Origin: Methyloceanibacter superfactus
GTDB taxonomy: Bacteria > Pseudomonadota > Alphaproteobacteria > Rhizobiales > Methyloligellaceae
Assembly (NCBI RefSeq): GCF_001723305.1
Contig: NZ_LPWF01000034.1
Span: 1-64,000 of the forward strand
Length of the DNA stretch: 64,000 nucleotides
Direction of reading: 5' to 3'
This document shows, one piece after another, positions 10,716-20,241 of the stretch. The position numbers were made by a program, and so were the translations under genes. Every line of letters starts with the position of its first letter. The stretch's first letter is position 1. The notes below the pieces were generated by a model that saw only the letters and a program-made list of their open reading frames with translations, searched no databases and was not told the DNA's origin.

Positions 10716-12277
10716 GTTCAGCGCCGGCCCCGGTCACGCCGTTACCGCAGACGGGTGGGGCCGCTCCGATCGAGCCGGACTTCACGACCTTCGCGCGCCT
10801 GTATGACGAAGGCGTGCCGCAGGTGGCGTGGACGCGGCTGGTCGCCGATCTGGAGACGCCGGTGTCGGCGATGCTGAAGGTCGCCCATGAGCGGCCGAAC
10901 AGCTTTCTCTTGGAATCGGTCGAGGGCGGCGCCACGCGGGGCCGCTACTCAATCATCGGCTGCGAGCCCGACGTCATCTGGCGCGCCGAGGGCAACAGGG
11001 CCGAGATCAACCGCGCGCCCTTGTCCGATCCGGACGGCTTCGAGCCATCGCCGTCGCCGGCGCTCGCGTCGTTGCGCGCGCTGCTAGCAGAGTCGGCGAT
11101 CGCCTTGCCCCATGAGCTGCCGCCCATGGCGGCCGGCATCTTCGGCTATATGGGCTACGACACGGTGCGGCTGATCGAGGATTTGCCGTCCGGCAAGCCC
11201 GATCCGCTGGATCTGCCCGACAGCATCATGGTGCGGCCGACGCTGATCGTCATCTTCGACAGCGTCAAAGACGAAATGACCGTGGTGACGCCCGCGCGGC
11301 CCACGCCTGGCGTCAGCGCCAAGGCGGCCTATGCGCGCGCCGCCGAGCGTCTCAATGTCGTCCTGGAGCGACTCGACCAGCCTCTGCCGCATGTGGGCGA
11401 GCTTGATGCAGATGCCCCTCACCCGGCGCCGAAAGCGACCACCACGCCCGAGGCCTATATGGCCAAGGTGGCGCGCGCCAAGGAGTATATTTCCGCCGGC
11501 GACATCTTCCAGGTGGTGCTGAGCCAGCGCTTCGAGGCGCCGTTCGAGCTCCCCTCCTTCGCGCTCTATCGGGCGCTGCGCCGGGTCAATCCGTCGCCGT
11601 TTCTCTATTACCTGAACTTCGGAGATTTCGCCGTGGTGGGATCGAGCCCGGAGATCCTCGTGCGGGTGCGCAAGGGCGAGGTCACCATCAGGCCGATCGC
11701 CGGTACGCGGCCGCGCGGCGCCACGCCCGAACAAGACAAAGCCCTGGCCGAGGAGCTTCTCGCCGACACGAAAGAGCGGGCCGAGCATTTGATGCTGCTC
11801 GATCTCGGACGCAACGATGTGGGGCGCGTGGCCGAAGTGGGCAGCGTGCGCGTCACCGACAGCTTCTTCCTCGAATATTACAGTCAGGTCATGCATATCG
11901 TGTCCAATGTCGAGGGGAAGCTCGATGCGAGCCACGACGCGGTCGATGCGCTCATGGCAGGCTTCCCGGCGGGCACCGTTTCGGGGGCGCCCAAGGTGCG
12001 CGCCATGGAGATCATCGATGAGCTCGAGGACGACGCGCGCGGCATCTATGCGGGCTGCGTCGGCTATTTCTCGGCGGACGGCGAGATGGACAGTTGCATC
12101 GTGCTGCGGACCTCGGTGGTGAAGGACGGCGTCATGTATGTGCAGGCGGGCGCGGGGCTGGTTGCCGATTCCGTACCGGAGCGCGAGCAGGCCGAGTGCG
12201 TGAGCAAGGCCGGCGCTTTGTTCAAGGCCGCCGACGAGGCCGTGCGCTTCGCCGCGCGCGCCAAACGCGGCCAATAG
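10712..12277 (+). CDS. trpE: Anthranilate synthase component I
   Basis: Forms anthranilate from chorismate using ammonia supplied by TrpG; first committed step of tryptophan synthesis. The protein is 521 aa. The N-terminal regulatory half contains the LLES segment of the tryptophan feedback site (SFLLESVEGG). The catalytic half carries GDIFQVVLSQRFE, PIAGTRPRG, DLGRNDVGRV and the C-terminal AGAGLVADSVPE motifs. It is a separate trpE, not the trpE(G) fusion found in some rhizobia. It overlaps ppiD by 4 nt. TrpG is not adjacent: a SixA-like phosphatase gene lies between them. No leader-peptide attenuator is visible immediately upstream, as expected for a coupled start. Confidence 0.97.
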   Translation: MSSAPAPVTPLPQTGGAAPIEPDFTTFARLYDEGVPQVAWTRLVADLETPVSAMLKVAHERPNSFLLESVEGGATRGRYSIIGCEPDVIWRAEGNRAEINRAPLSDPDGFEPSPSPALASLRALLAESAIALPHELPPMAAGIFGYMGYDTVRLIEDLPSGKPDPLDLPDSIMVRPTLIVIFDSVKDEMTVVTPARPTPGVSAKAAYARAAERLNVVLERLDQPLPHVGELDADAPHPAPKATTTPEAYMAKVARAKEYISAGDIFQVVLSQRFEAPFELPSFALYRALRRVNPSPFLYYLNFGDFAVVGSSPEILVRVRKGEVTIRPIAGTRPRGATPEQDKALAEELLADTKERAEHLMLLDLGRNDVGRVAEVGSVRVTDSFFLEYYSQVMHIVSNVEGKLDASHDAVDALMAGFPAGTVSGAPKVRAMEIIDELEDDARGIYAGCVGYFSADGEMDSCIVLRTSVVKDGVMYVQAGAGLVADSVPEREQAECVSKAGALFKAADEAVRFAARAKRGQ

Positions 12278-12295
12278 TTCGGAGCGGCGGACCAG

Positions 12296-12817
12296 ATGCT
12301 CACCCTCAGCCTTCTCCGCCACGCCAAGTCGAGCTGGAAGAATCCCTCCCTGCCGGACCGCGAGCGGCCGCTGGCCTCGCGTGGTATCGCCGATGCACCG
12401 ATCATGGGCCGCGCCATGACCGAGCGCGGCATCGACCCCGAACTCGTGCTGTGCTCCTCGGCACGGCGCACGGTCGACACCTTGGCGTTGGTGCTGCCGG
12501 AACTGAAGGTCGAGCCGAAGGTCGAGTATGAGGACGCGCTCTATCACGCAAGCCCGGCGGAAATGCTTGATATGCTTCGCGCGATCCAGCCGGGCGCCAG
12601 CCGGGTCATGATGGTCGGCCATAATCCCGAAATTCAGAGGCTGGCGCTCGACCTGATCGGGTCAGGGCCGAAACACATGCGGGATAAGCTGCAGGAGAAA
12701 TATCCGACCGCCGGGCTCGTGGTCATCAACTTCACGGCCGGGCTGTGGTCGAGCATCGACGTCAACAGCGGTAGCCTGAACCTGTTCCTCACGCCTAGAG
12801 AGTTGCGGGCCGGTTGA
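12296..12817 (+). CDS. SixA-like histidine phosphatase
   Basis: Small member of the histidine phosphatase superfamily (branch 1), closest in size and layout to phosphohistidine phosphatase SixA. The 173-aa protein shows the catalytic RHAK motif with His9, the second arginine site in CSSARRTVDT, and the second histidine in MVGHNPE (His109). Substrate cannot be told from sequence; SixA removes phosphate from phosphohistidine domains of phosphotransfer proteins, while related proteins act on small phosphoesters. It is inserted between trpE (18 nt upstream) and trpG (71 nt downstream) on the same strand, so it is probably transcribed with the trp genes. No link to tryptophan metabolism is evident. 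Confidence 0.85.
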   Translation: MLTLSLLRHAKSSWKNPSLPDRERPLASRGIADAPIMGRAMTERGIDPELVLCSSARRTVDTLALVLPELKVEPKVEYEDALYHASPAEMLDMLRAIQPGASRVMMVGHNPEIQRLALDLIGSGPKHMRDKLQEKYPTAGLVVINFTAGLWSSIDVNSGSLNLFLTPRELRAG

Positions 12818-12888
12818 GGTCTTGTGACGGTCCGGCGTAACTCCCAGCTAACTTGACGGGCACTCCGCCCGAGGCGTAACACCAAGCC

Positions 12889-13509
12889 ATGCTGACCCTG
12901 ATCGATAACTACGACAGCTTCACCTACAATCTCGTTCATTTCCTTGGAGAATTGGGCGCGAGCACGCAGGTGTACCGCAACGACAAGGTCACCGTGGACG
13001 AGGTGCTGGCGGAAGGCCCCGAGGCCATCGTGCTGTCGCCCGGCCCGTGCGATCCGGATCGTGCCGGCATTTGCCTGGAGCTGATCGCCCGTGCCGGACC
13101 GGTGGTGCCGATCCTCGGCGTGTGCCTCGGTCATCAGGCCATCGGCCAGGTCTATGGCGGCAAGGTGGTGCGGGCGCCTTATCTGATGCACGGCAAGCTG
13201 TCCAAAGTGCATCACACGGGCAAGGGCCTGTTCGCCGGCCTGCCCCAGGACTTTTCCGCCACGCGCTATCATTCCTTGGTGGTCGACCGCGACACTCTGC
13301 CCGAGGAGCTCGAGATCACCGCGGAGACCGCCGACGGCATTATCATGGGCCTGCAGCACAAGCGCTATCCCGTGCATGGCGTTCAGTTCCATCCCGAGAG
13401 CATTGCCTCAGAGCACGGCCACCAGTTGCTGGCCAATTTCCTGGATCTCGCCCGCGTCGAGCGCGCGCGCCGCGGAACCTCAAAAAAAGAAGCGGTCGGT
13501 GCCCTCTAG
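12889..13509 (+). CDS. trpG: Anthranilate synthase component II (glutamine amidotransferase)
   Basis: Hydrolyses glutamine and delivers ammonia to TrpE; in many bacteria the same protein serves aminodeoxychorismate synthase for folate. The 206-aa protein is a class I amidotransferase: the oxyanion region LSPGPCDP, the nucleophile in [10 protein letters not shown], and the His/Glu pair in [10 protein letters not shown] are all present. The last 11 nt overlap the GTG start of trpD, so the two are likely translationally coupled. Intact. Confidence 0.96.
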   Translation: MLTLIDNYDSFTYNLVHFLGELGASTQVYRNDKVTVDEVLAEGPEAIVLSPGPCDPDRAGICLELIARAGPVVPILGVCLGHQAIGQVYGGKVVRAPYLMHGKLSKVHHTGKGLFAGLPQDFSATRYHSLVVDRDTLPEELEITAETADGIIMGLQHKRYPVHGVQFHPESIASEHGHQLLANFLDLARVERARRGTSKKEAVGAL

Positions 13510-14566
13510 TCCGGCGCCCGCCAGCGCCGCCGACACCGAAGCAGCGGCGCCGAGCCTGCGTGCCGCCATCAACAAGGTGGCGGCCGGCGAATCCTTGAAC
13601 CAACACGAAGCCGCCGAGGCCTTCGAGCTGATCATGTCCGGCGGCGCCACCGATGCGCAAATCGGCGCGCTGGTGATGGGCATGCGCGTGCGCGGCGAGA
13701 CGGTGGACGAGATCGCCGGGGCCGCCCGCGTGCTGCGGGCGAAGGCGGTCCGCGTTGACGCGCCCGAGGGCGCCATCGACACATGCGGTACGGGCGGCGA
13801 CGCCAAGGGCACCCACAATATCTCGACCTGCACCGCCTTCGTGGTCGCGGGCGCCGGCGTGCCCGTGGCCAAGCACGGCAACCGGTCGATCTCCTCCCGC
13901 TCGGGCTCGGCGGATGTGCTTGCCGCGCTCGGCGTCAATATCGAGTGCGGGCCCAAGGTCATCGAGCATTGCCTGAAGGAATGCGGGCTCGGTTTCATGT
14001 TCGCCCCGGCGCATCATGCCGCCATGCGTCACGTGGCCAAGGTTCGGGCCGAGCTCGGCACGCGCACCATCTTCAATCTGCTGGGCCCGTTGGCGAACCC
14101 TGCTGCCGCGCCCTATCAAGTGGTCGGCGTGTTCGACGAGAAATGGGTCGAGCCCATCGCCCGGGTGCTTGCCATGCTCGGGGTGGAGCGGGCCTGGGTG
14201 GTGCATGGCGCCGACGGTTTGGACGAGCTCACCACCACCAATGTCAGCCACGTGGCGGTGCTCGACCAAGGCAAGATCTCGACCTTCAAGATCTCACCGC
14301 GCAATGCGGGGCTCCCTGACGCGAAGCCCGAGGATCTGGTTGGCGGCGACGCCACCGAGAACGCGGCTCATCTCCGGGCGGTGCTGCAAGGCAATCAAGG
14401 CCCGTTGCGGGATATCGTGCTTCTGAACGCCGCGGCGGCGCTGCTCGTGGCCGGCAAGGCCAAGACCTTGCGCGACGGGGTGGCGCTCGCGGCGGCCTCC
14501 ATCGATAGCGGCAAGGCTCTCGGCGTGCTCGAAGCGCTCGTTAAGCTCAGCCATGATAAGGTCTGA
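13499..14566 (+). CDS. trpD: Anthranilate phosphoribosyltransferase
   Basis: Transfers phosphoribosyl from PRPP to anthranilate, the second step of the tryptophan pathway. From GTG 13499 the protein is 355 aa with the family core starting at [14 protein letters not shown]. The PRPP-binding glycine motif DTCGTGGD is followed by [15 protein letters not shown], and [10 protein letters not shown] lies in the middle. An upstream ATG in the same frame (13376) would make about 41 extra residues lying wholly inside trpG, so it is rejected. The start overlaps trpG by 11 nt, and trpC starts 2 nt after the stop. Confidence 0.95.
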   Translation: MPSSPAPASAADTEAAAPSLRAAINKVAAGESLNQHEAAEAFELIMSGGATDAQIGALVMGMRVRGETVDEIAGAARVLRAKAVRVDAPEGAIDTCGTGGDAKGTHNISTCTAFVVAGAGVPVAKHGNRSISSRSGSADVLAALGVNIECGPKVIEHCLKECGLGFMFAPAHHAAMRHVAKVRAELGTRTIFNLLGPLANPAAAPYQVVGVFDEKWVEPIARVLAMLGVERAWVVHGADGLDELTTTNVSHVAVLDQGKISTFKISPRNAGLPDAKPEDLVGGDATENAAHLRAVLQGNQGPLRDIVLLNAAAALLVAGKAKTLRDGVALAAASIDSGKALGVLEALVKLSHDKV

Positions 14567-14568
14567 GC

Positions 14569-15387
14569 ATGGCGCAAGTGCTCGACAACATCCTTGCTTA
14601 TAAGCGCGACGAGGTGGCGGCCGCCAAGGCGGCGGTCCCCGAGGCGGAAATTCGCGCCCGTGCGGAGGATGCCCCGCCGGTCAGGCCCTTCTACAAGGCG
14701 TTGCGGTCCCGCATTGCCGATGGCGTCCTGGCGCTCATCGCCGAGGTCAAGAAGGCAAGTCCGTCCAAAGGCCTGATCCGGGCCGACTTCGACCCGGCGG
14801 CGCTTGCCCGCGCCTATGAGGAAGGCGGCGCGGCGTGCCTCTCGGTGCTCACGGACACACCCTCGTTTCAGGGGCGGCCGGAACATCTGATGGCGGCGCG
14901 GGACGTCTGCAGTCTGCCTGTCTTGCGCAAGGACTTCATGATCGATGCCTACCAGGTGTTCGAGGCGCGGGCGCTCGGTGCCGACTGCATTCTCATCATC
15001 ATGGCGGCGGTCGATGACGCCACGGCGCGCGACCTGGAATACGCCGCGCGGGCCTGCGGCATCGACGTGCTGGCCGAGGTGCATGACGAGGCCGAGCTCG
15101 ATCGGGCGCTCCACCTGGGCACCAAGCTCATCGGCATCAACAACCGTGACCTAAAGACATTCGATACGACGCTCGCGACCACCGAGCGCTTGGCGCCGCG
15201 TGTGCCCGCCGATCGCATGGTGGTGGCCGAGAGCGGCATCTTCACCCATGCGGACCTGATCCGGCTCGCTGGCTCCGGCGTGAACAACTTCCTCGTCGGC
15301 GAGAGCCTGATGCGGCAGGCCGACGTGGCGGCGGCGACACGCGCGCTGCTGTTCGGTGACAGCACATCGTCGGAGGCGGCGCAATGA
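14569..15387 (+). CDS. trpC: Indole-3-glycerol phosphate synthase
   Basis: Ring-closing decarboxylase that makes indole-3-glycerol phosphate from CdRP. The 272-aa monofunctional TIM barrel starts 2 nt after the trpD stop. Family motifs seen include [14 protein letters not shown] with the catalytic Lys/Glu, [23 protein letters not shown], and [10 protein letters not shown]. Its stop overlaps the moaC start by 4 nt (ATGA). TrpF, TrpB and TrpA are not in the window. Intact. Confidence 0.97.
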   Translation: MAQVLDNILAYKRDEVAAAKAAVPEAEIRARAEDAPPVRPFYKALRSRIADGVLALIAEVKKASPSKGLIRADFDPAALARAYEEGGAACLSVLTDTPSFQGRPEHLMAARDVCSLPVLRKDFMIDAYQVFEARALGADCILIIMAAVDDATARDLEYAARACGIDVLAEVHDEAELDRALHLGTKLIGINNRDLKTFDTTLATTERLAPRVPADRMVVAESGIFTHADLIRLAGSGVNNFLVGESLMRQADVAAATRALLFGDSTSSEAAQ

Positions 15388-15863
15388 GCACGCGCCTGTC
15401 CCACCTCAACGACAAGGGTGAGGCGCGTATGGTCGACGTCTCGGCCAAATCCGTAACCTCGCGCACGGCCGTCGCCGAAGGCTTCGTCGCAATGGCGCCG
15501 GAAACCCTCGACCTCATTCTCGACGGCAAGGCTCCGAAAGGCGACGTGTTGGCGACCGCCCGCATCGCCGGCATCATGGCGGCCAAGCGGACCCATGAGC
15601 TGATCCCGCTTTGCCATCCCCTGCCCTTGACGCAAGTCGTGCTCGACTTCACGCCGTCGCGCGATCCGTCCGGGATCACGGTCGAAGCCACCGCGAAGGT
15701 CGAGGGCAAGACCGGCGTGGAAATGGAGGCGCTGACGGCGGTGTCCGTCGCTTGTCTCACCATCTATGACATGTGCAAGGCGGTCGACCGCGCCATGATC
15801 TTCTCCGGCATCCGCCTCATCGAGAAGACCGGCGGCCGCTCCGGCCATTTCCGCGCACCGTAA
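15384..15863 (+). CDS. moaC: Cyclic pyranopterin monophosphate synthase MoaC
   Basis: Converts the MoaA product to cyclic pyranopterin monophosphate in molybdenum-cofactor synthesis. The protein is 159 aa, the normal length. Family motifs are present: [30 protein letters not shown], and [23 protein letters not shown] (the last spanning about residues 112-134). It overlaps trpC by 4 nt and is followed 4 nt later by moeA. A tryptophan-then-molybdopterin operon is the usual order in many alphaproteobacteria. Confidence 0.97.
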   Translation: MSTRLSHLNDKGEARMVDVSAKSVTSRTAVAEGFVAMAPETLDLILDGKAPKGDVLATARIAGIMAAKRTHELIPLCHPLPLTQVVLDFTPSRDPSGITVEATAKVEGKTGVEMEALTAVSVACLTIYDMCKAVDRAMIFSGIRLIEKTGGRSGHFRAP

Positions 15864-15867
15864 ACCG

Positions 15868-17064
15868 ATGGCGCTTCTTTCCGTCGATGAGGCCCTCGCC
15901 CGCGTGCTGACCGGACTTGCTCCGCTCGAGGCCGAGCAGGTCTCCATTGCGGATGCCTATGAGCGCGTGCTGGCCGAGGACGTTGCCGCGACGCTGACCC
16001 AGCCGCCCTTCGATGCCTCGGCCATGGACGGCTACGCGGTCCGCGCCGCCGATGTGGCCGTGCTCCCCGCGACGCTGGACCTGATCGGCGAAGCCGCGGC
16101 CGGCGCCAGATTTTCCGGTACGCTGGGACAGGGGCAGGCGGTGCGCATCTTTACCGGCGCACCGGTGCCGGACGGCGCCGACACCATCGCCATCCAGGAG
16201 AATGCCGAAGAGCGTGACGGCCGGGTCGTGGTGAAAGAGGCGGCGTCGGGCCGCCACATCCGCCCGCGCGGGCAGGATTTCGAAGACGGTCAAGTGCTGC
16301 TCACGCGCGCACGAAGCTCGGGCCTCGGGCGCTGCTGGGCCTCCGCCAACCATGCCGAGCTGCCGGTGACCCGGAAGCCCACCGTGGCCATTCTCGCCAC
16401 CGGCGATGAGGTCGTGCCGCCGGGCTCCGAGCTCGGCCCCGATCAGATCGTCTCCTCGGTGGGATATGGGCTCGCGGGGCTCGGTGCAGGCGCATGGGGG
16501 CGAGGCCGTCAATCTGGCATTGCCAAGGACGACCGGCGAGCATCGTCACGCTGGCCCACACGGGCGCCGGCGCCGGACATCCTGGTGACCATCGGCGGCG
16601 CCTCGGTCGGCGAGCGCGATCTCGTGGCGAACGCGCTGCGCGACGAAGGGCTCAAGCTCGATTTCGCCAAGGTGGCCATGCGGCCGGGGAAGCCGGTGTT
16701 GTTCGGCCGGCTCGGCGCCCAGCGCCTTCTCGGCTTGCCGGGCAACCCGGTCTCGGCGCTGATCTGTGCCCAAGTGTTCCTGGTGCCGATGCTGCACAGG
16801 ATGCTTGGACTTGCCGAGGCCGGCCAGCCTGAGCCCGAGGCGGTGCTGGGAGCGGCGCTTCCCGCCAATGGCGACCGCCAGAACTATCTGCGGGCCATGT
16901 CGGTCTGGAGCGATGACGGGACGCGGGTGGTGCGGCCCCTGCCCTCGCAGGATTCGTCCCTGGTGGCGGCCTTCACCCGCGCCGACTGTCTCATCCTGCG
17001 CACGCCGAACGCGCCGGCCCTGCCCCAAGGCGCCGCGGTGAAAATCATTCCGTTCTCGGACTAG
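15868..17064 (+). CDS. moeA: Molybdopterin molybdenumtransferase MoeA, with three compensating indel pairs
   Basis: Inserts molybdate into adenylated molybdopterin. The open frame is 398 aa and has good family sequence at both ends: MDGYAVRAADV, ATGDEVVPPGS, ILVTIGGASVG and LLGLPGNPVSA. Three inner stretches are out of frame yet flanked by correct sequence. At 16310-16343 the family-like text TKLGPRALLGL is in another frame. At 16483-16517 VQAHGGEAVNL is in another frame. At 16533-16575 PASIVTLAHTGAGAG is in another frame. Each is explained by one missing and one extra base. Taken literally the gene is open, but about 35-40 residues are wrong. I read these as consensus errors rather than biology. 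Confidence 0.9.
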   Translation: MALLSVDEALARVLTGLAPLEAEQVSIADAYERVLAEDVAATLTQPPFDASAMDGYAVRAADVAVLPATLDLIGEAAAGARFSGTLGQGQAVRIFTGAPVPDGADTIAIQENAEERDGRVVVKEAASGRHIRPRGQDFEDGQVLLTRARSSGLGRCWASANHAELPVTRKPTVAILATGDEVVPPGSELGPDQIVSSVGYGLAGLGAGAWGRGRQSGIAKDDRRASSRWPTRAPAPDILVTIGGASVGERDLVANALRDEGLKLDFAKVAMRPGKPVLFGRLGAQRLLGLPGNPVSALICAQVFLVPMLHRMLGLAEAGQPEPEAVLGAALPANGDRQNYLRAMSVWSDDGTRVVRPLPSQDSSLVAAFTRADCLILRTPNAPALPQGAAVKIIPFSD

Positions 17065-17143
17065 TTAACACAGCGGAAACCCGAATCGCGCGAGCAAACA
17101 GCCTGCGGAGTTTGGCGGCTACCGGATTTTGTGGCCATTGAGC

Positions 17144-17172
17144 TTGCGGAACACAAATAGAACATCTATACT
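17144..17172 (+). promoter_or_regulatory. lexA promoter with the SOS box in its spacer
   Basis: TTGCGG (17144-17149) and TATACT (17167-17172) are separated by exactly 17 nt. The LexA box lies in the spacer, so bound repressor would block RNA polymerase directly. The coding start is 77 nt further on. Confidence 0.75.
17149..17163. promoter_or_regulatory. LexA (SOS) box, GAAC-N7-GAAC
   Basis: GAACACAAATAGAAC is a perfect direct repeat GAAC-N7-GAAC, the reverse complement of the GTTC-N7-GTTC operator known for alphaproteobacterial LexA. It sits between the -35 and -10 elements of lexA, which supports autoregulation. Confidence 0.85.
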
Positions 17173-17187
17173 GTTCATGTTTTGTAC
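17173..17187. promoter_or_regulatory. Second, imperfect LexA box
   Basis: GTTCATGTTTTGTAC matches GTTC-N7-GTTC at seven of eight fixed positions and is in opposite orientation to the first box. It starts one base after the -10 hexamer, so it would cover the transcription start. Weaker than the first site. Confidence 0.45.
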
Positions 17188-17248
17188 AGGCGGCGCGGAT
17201 AGCGTTCGGGGCTGGTGAAGGCCCGACACGGCGCTCAGAGGGGACCAG

Positions 17249-17950
17249 ATGCTCACATCGAAGCAAAAAGAGCTTCTCATGTTCATCCATGAGCGGTTGA
17301 AAGAGTCCGGCGTACCGCCCTCTTTCGATGAGATGAAGGAGGCGTTGGACCTCAAGTCGAAATCCGGCATTCATCGGCTGATCACGGCGCTCGAGGAGCG
17401 CGGCTTCGTCCGCCGCCTGCCCCACCGGGCCCGCGCCATGGAAATTATCAGACTTCCCGAATCGATGCCCCAGGCCCTTGCCGGCCGGTCACGCGGTTTT
17501 TCGCCGAGCGTGATCGAGGGCAGCTTGGGACGCGTCCCCCAGACGGCCGAGGGCGAGAGCGCGCCGCAAAGCGTTGCCGTGCCCGTCATGGGCCGTATCG
17601 CCGCCGGCGTTCCCATCGAGGCCATCCAGACACGGCTTGCGACCATCGAGGTGCCACCGGATCTCCTGTCCAAGGGTGAGCACTACGCGCTCGAGGTCAA
17701 AGGCGACTCGATGATCGACGCCGGTATCCTCGAAGGCGACACCATCATCGTCAGGAAATGCGAGGATGCCTCCAACGGCGACATCGTCGTGGCCTTGGTG
17801 GACGAAGAGGAAGCCACGCTGAAGCGTCTGCGGCGCCGGGGCGATTCGATTGCGCTCGAGGCTGCCAACCCGGCCTACGAGACGCGAATCTTCGGTCCCG
17901 ACCGTGTGCGCGTCCAAGGCCGGTTGATCGGCCTCTTGCGGCGCTACTAG
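17249..17950 (+). CDS. lexA: SOS-response transcriptional repressor LexA
   Basis: Represses DNA-damage genes and cleaves itself when RecA is activated. The 233-aa protein has an N-terminal winged-helix DNA-binding domain (about residues 1-66) and a C-terminal S24-type peptidase domain. The cleavage site is the Ala119-Gly120 bond in GRIAAGVP. The catalytic Ser154 is in KGDSMIDAG and Lys192 in EATLKRL. The length matches rhizobial LexA, which carries a longer linker than the E. coli protein. Two LexA boxes lie in its promoter. It is convergent with comEC, whose end is 16 nt away. Confidence 0.97.
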   Translation: MLTSKQKELLMFIHERLKESGVPPSFDEMKEALDLKSKSGIHRLITALEERGFVRRLPHRARAMEIIRLPESMPQALAGRSRGFSPSVIEGSLGRVPQTAEGESAPQSVAVPVMGRIAAGVPIEAIQTRLATIEVPPDLLSKGEHYALEVKGDSMIDAGILEGDTIIVRKCEDASNGDIVVALVDEEEATLKRLRRRGDSIALEAANPAYETRIFGPDRVRVQGRLIGLLRRY

Positions 17951-17966
17951 TCTCTCGTCGTCTTAC

Positions 17967-20146
17967 TCATCGGGATTGCCGCAGATCGGGCGTGGTGCCT
18001 GCGCCGGGCGTCCAGGGTCTGTGTCCGCGGCGTTGCGCGACCGTCTCGGTGCGGATCGAGAGTCCTTCGATATAGAGCGCGTGCGCACCTTATGCTTTCA
18101 ACATGCGGCGGTCGACGATGACGCGTGCGCGCGTACCTCTTGCTGGACGTTAAAGGGGGCGATGACGACATCGGCGGTGCGGCAATCCTCCTCCAGCGCG
18201 CCGGGATGGCGCACAAGCGCCACCGTCTTTCCCTTGACCCTGCCGATGCAACCGAGGGGATCGCACTGGAAGGCCGTGGCGCCGGCGGCTGCCTCGTCGA
18301 CGTCCCGGTCGTCGCCATCGGCTAAAAGCCAATTCTCCGCGCTGTAGCCTGCCGCGGTCGCCGGCGGGAAGACCAGTCGCCGCTGCCCGAGCGGAGGGCG
18401 GCAACGGCTCCGTCGCGCTCGATGAGAACATCGGGGCGCTTGCCGGCCGGCGCGATGGCGATGCCCAGCGCAACGACAATGAGGCCCGCCGCACGCATGC
18501 GCGTGCGCCAAAGGCAGAGCCACAACCCGCCGAGTACCATGAGCGCCAGCGCCGTGCCCGACATGCGCGGCAGGATGGAAACGGCGCTCGGCCATGAGGC
18601 CACCTCCCTAGCGGCCCCGATCATGAGCTCGATGCCGAATCCCATGGCGTAAAGCGGCCAGACCTCGAGACCGAAAGGCATGGCGATGAGTGCAAGCAGC
18701 GCCATGGGCATGATCAGGAGGCTGACCAACGGCGCGGCAATCATGTTGGCGACCAGGCCAAAATGCGTCATGCGGTGAAAGTGGTAGACGGCGAACGGTG
18801 CGACGGCGGTGCCGGCGACAAACGTGGTGACGGCCGCACCGAACACCAAGGCCCCGCTCCAGCGAACGCCCCGCCATATGGGGTTCACATCGAACAACCG
18901 GTTGCCTGTGCGCTGAGACAGCCACTCGTAAAGCGCCACGAGTCCGATCACGGCGGCGAAGGACATCTCGAAGCTGGGATCGAAGAGCGATTCTGGCGCC
19001 ACGATAAGGATGGCCAGCGCCGATAGCGCCACGTTGCGCATGGTGATGGCCGGGCGGTCGAGGATCACAGCGATGAGAAAGATGCTCATCATGATCCACG
19101 CGCGTACGGTGGGTACGGCGGCACCCGATAGAGCGAGGTAGAAAGCCGCGGCCAGGAGGGCCGTAGCGGCCGCCCATTTCTTGATGGGGAAGCGCAGAGC
19201 GAGACCGGGTATGAGGGCGAGCAGGGCGCGCGCGAGCCAGAACACCGTGCCGGCCATGATCACCATATGCAGCCCGGAGATCGCCAGCACATGGGCAAGG
19301 CCGGAGTCGCGCATGGCGGTGGTCACGGCTTGCGGAATGCCGCCACGGTCGCCGGTGATGAGCGCCACGGCGATGCCGCCGGTTTCGCCTGGAAGGCTCG
19401 CGGTGATGCGGTTTCCGACGTCAGCGCGCAAAGAATCGATCGCGGCCCAGATCGCCAGATCCCAAGGCGGTGCGCGGGCGTCGCTGATGCGTTCGATCTT
19501 GCTGGTGGCATAGCCCGCGGCGCCCAGCCGGGCGAACCAAGCCTTGCGTCCGAAATCGAAGCCGCCGGGCTCGACCGGCTCCGGCGGCGGGTTCAAGGTC
19601 ACTCGCAGTGAGACGGCTTCGCCGGTATGGGGTCCAACCTTCGCGGTCGTGCTGACGCGAATTCGAAAAGGCATCGCGGCGGCATCCAAATCGCCGAGCG
19701 AGATCACGCGCAACGTGAGCCTGGCTCGCCGGCCGGCGCGGCGCTCGAACTCCTCCACGAAGCCGGTAACCGGGACGAAGCGCAATTCCTCGGCGAGGAT
19801 CGGCGCGGCGACCATATGGGTACGGAGCTTCGCCGTGGTGAAGCCGAGGGCGAAGGCAAGGCATGCCGCACCCAGGGCGAAACCGAGTGGGGCATGCCGC
19901 AGGCTAGCCACACGCCGCTGCGCCTAAGACGAGCGTCGCCGCAATGCGCGGGCCGGGTTCGTTGTAAAGGGCGAAATAGGTGAGGATGCCGGTGGCGAAG
20001 AGGACGGGGAGCCACAGAAACCAGCGGTCGGACTCGGTCTCCAAGGCGCGCGCGGCGCAGGACAAAGCCGAGGCGACGAAGCCTTTTCGATCGCGCCTGA
20101 AGGGGCCGTCAATGCCGCCCCACGTGTCTTCGTCCCGGTCCGGCAT
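17967..20146 (-). pseudogene. comEC: ComEC/Rec2-type DNA uptake channel, disrupted by frameshifts and a stop
   Basis: Integral membrane protein that carries single-stranded DNA across the inner membrane in competent bacteria. The N-terminus ([11 protein letters not shown] at 20146, then RWFLWLPVLFATGILTYFAL) is in one frame. The main body (19911-18380, many membrane segments, with the competence motif LAISGLHMVIMAG) is in a second. The C-terminal part (RLVFPPATAAGYSAENW and VDRRMLKA) needs two further shifts. Apparent breaks are an extra base near 19918, missing bases near 18378 and 18128, and an in-frame TAA at 18090-18092 where a Tyr codon would continue GAHALYIEGLS to the RPWTPG-type ending at 17967. 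Repaired length would be about 725 aa. Unlike its neighbours this gene is not essential, so genuine decay is possible, but the indels resemble those elsewhere. Confidence 0.75.
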
Positions 20147-20241
20147 GGGACCGCCCCTGCCCTTACCCCGCACCTGATCCTTATGCTACACCACCGCCAG
20201 CCATTATCCCTAGCCCACCCCAGAGTCCTCAAAATCCACCG

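Noticed and set aside
15868-17064. Programmed frameshifting as the explanation for the moeA, birA, pyrH and lpxD frame changes
   Set aside because: There are no slippery heptamers or downstream pseudoknots at the sites, the changes occur in many unrelated essential genes, and uncompensated breaks of the same type are present nearby. Consensus errors are simpler.
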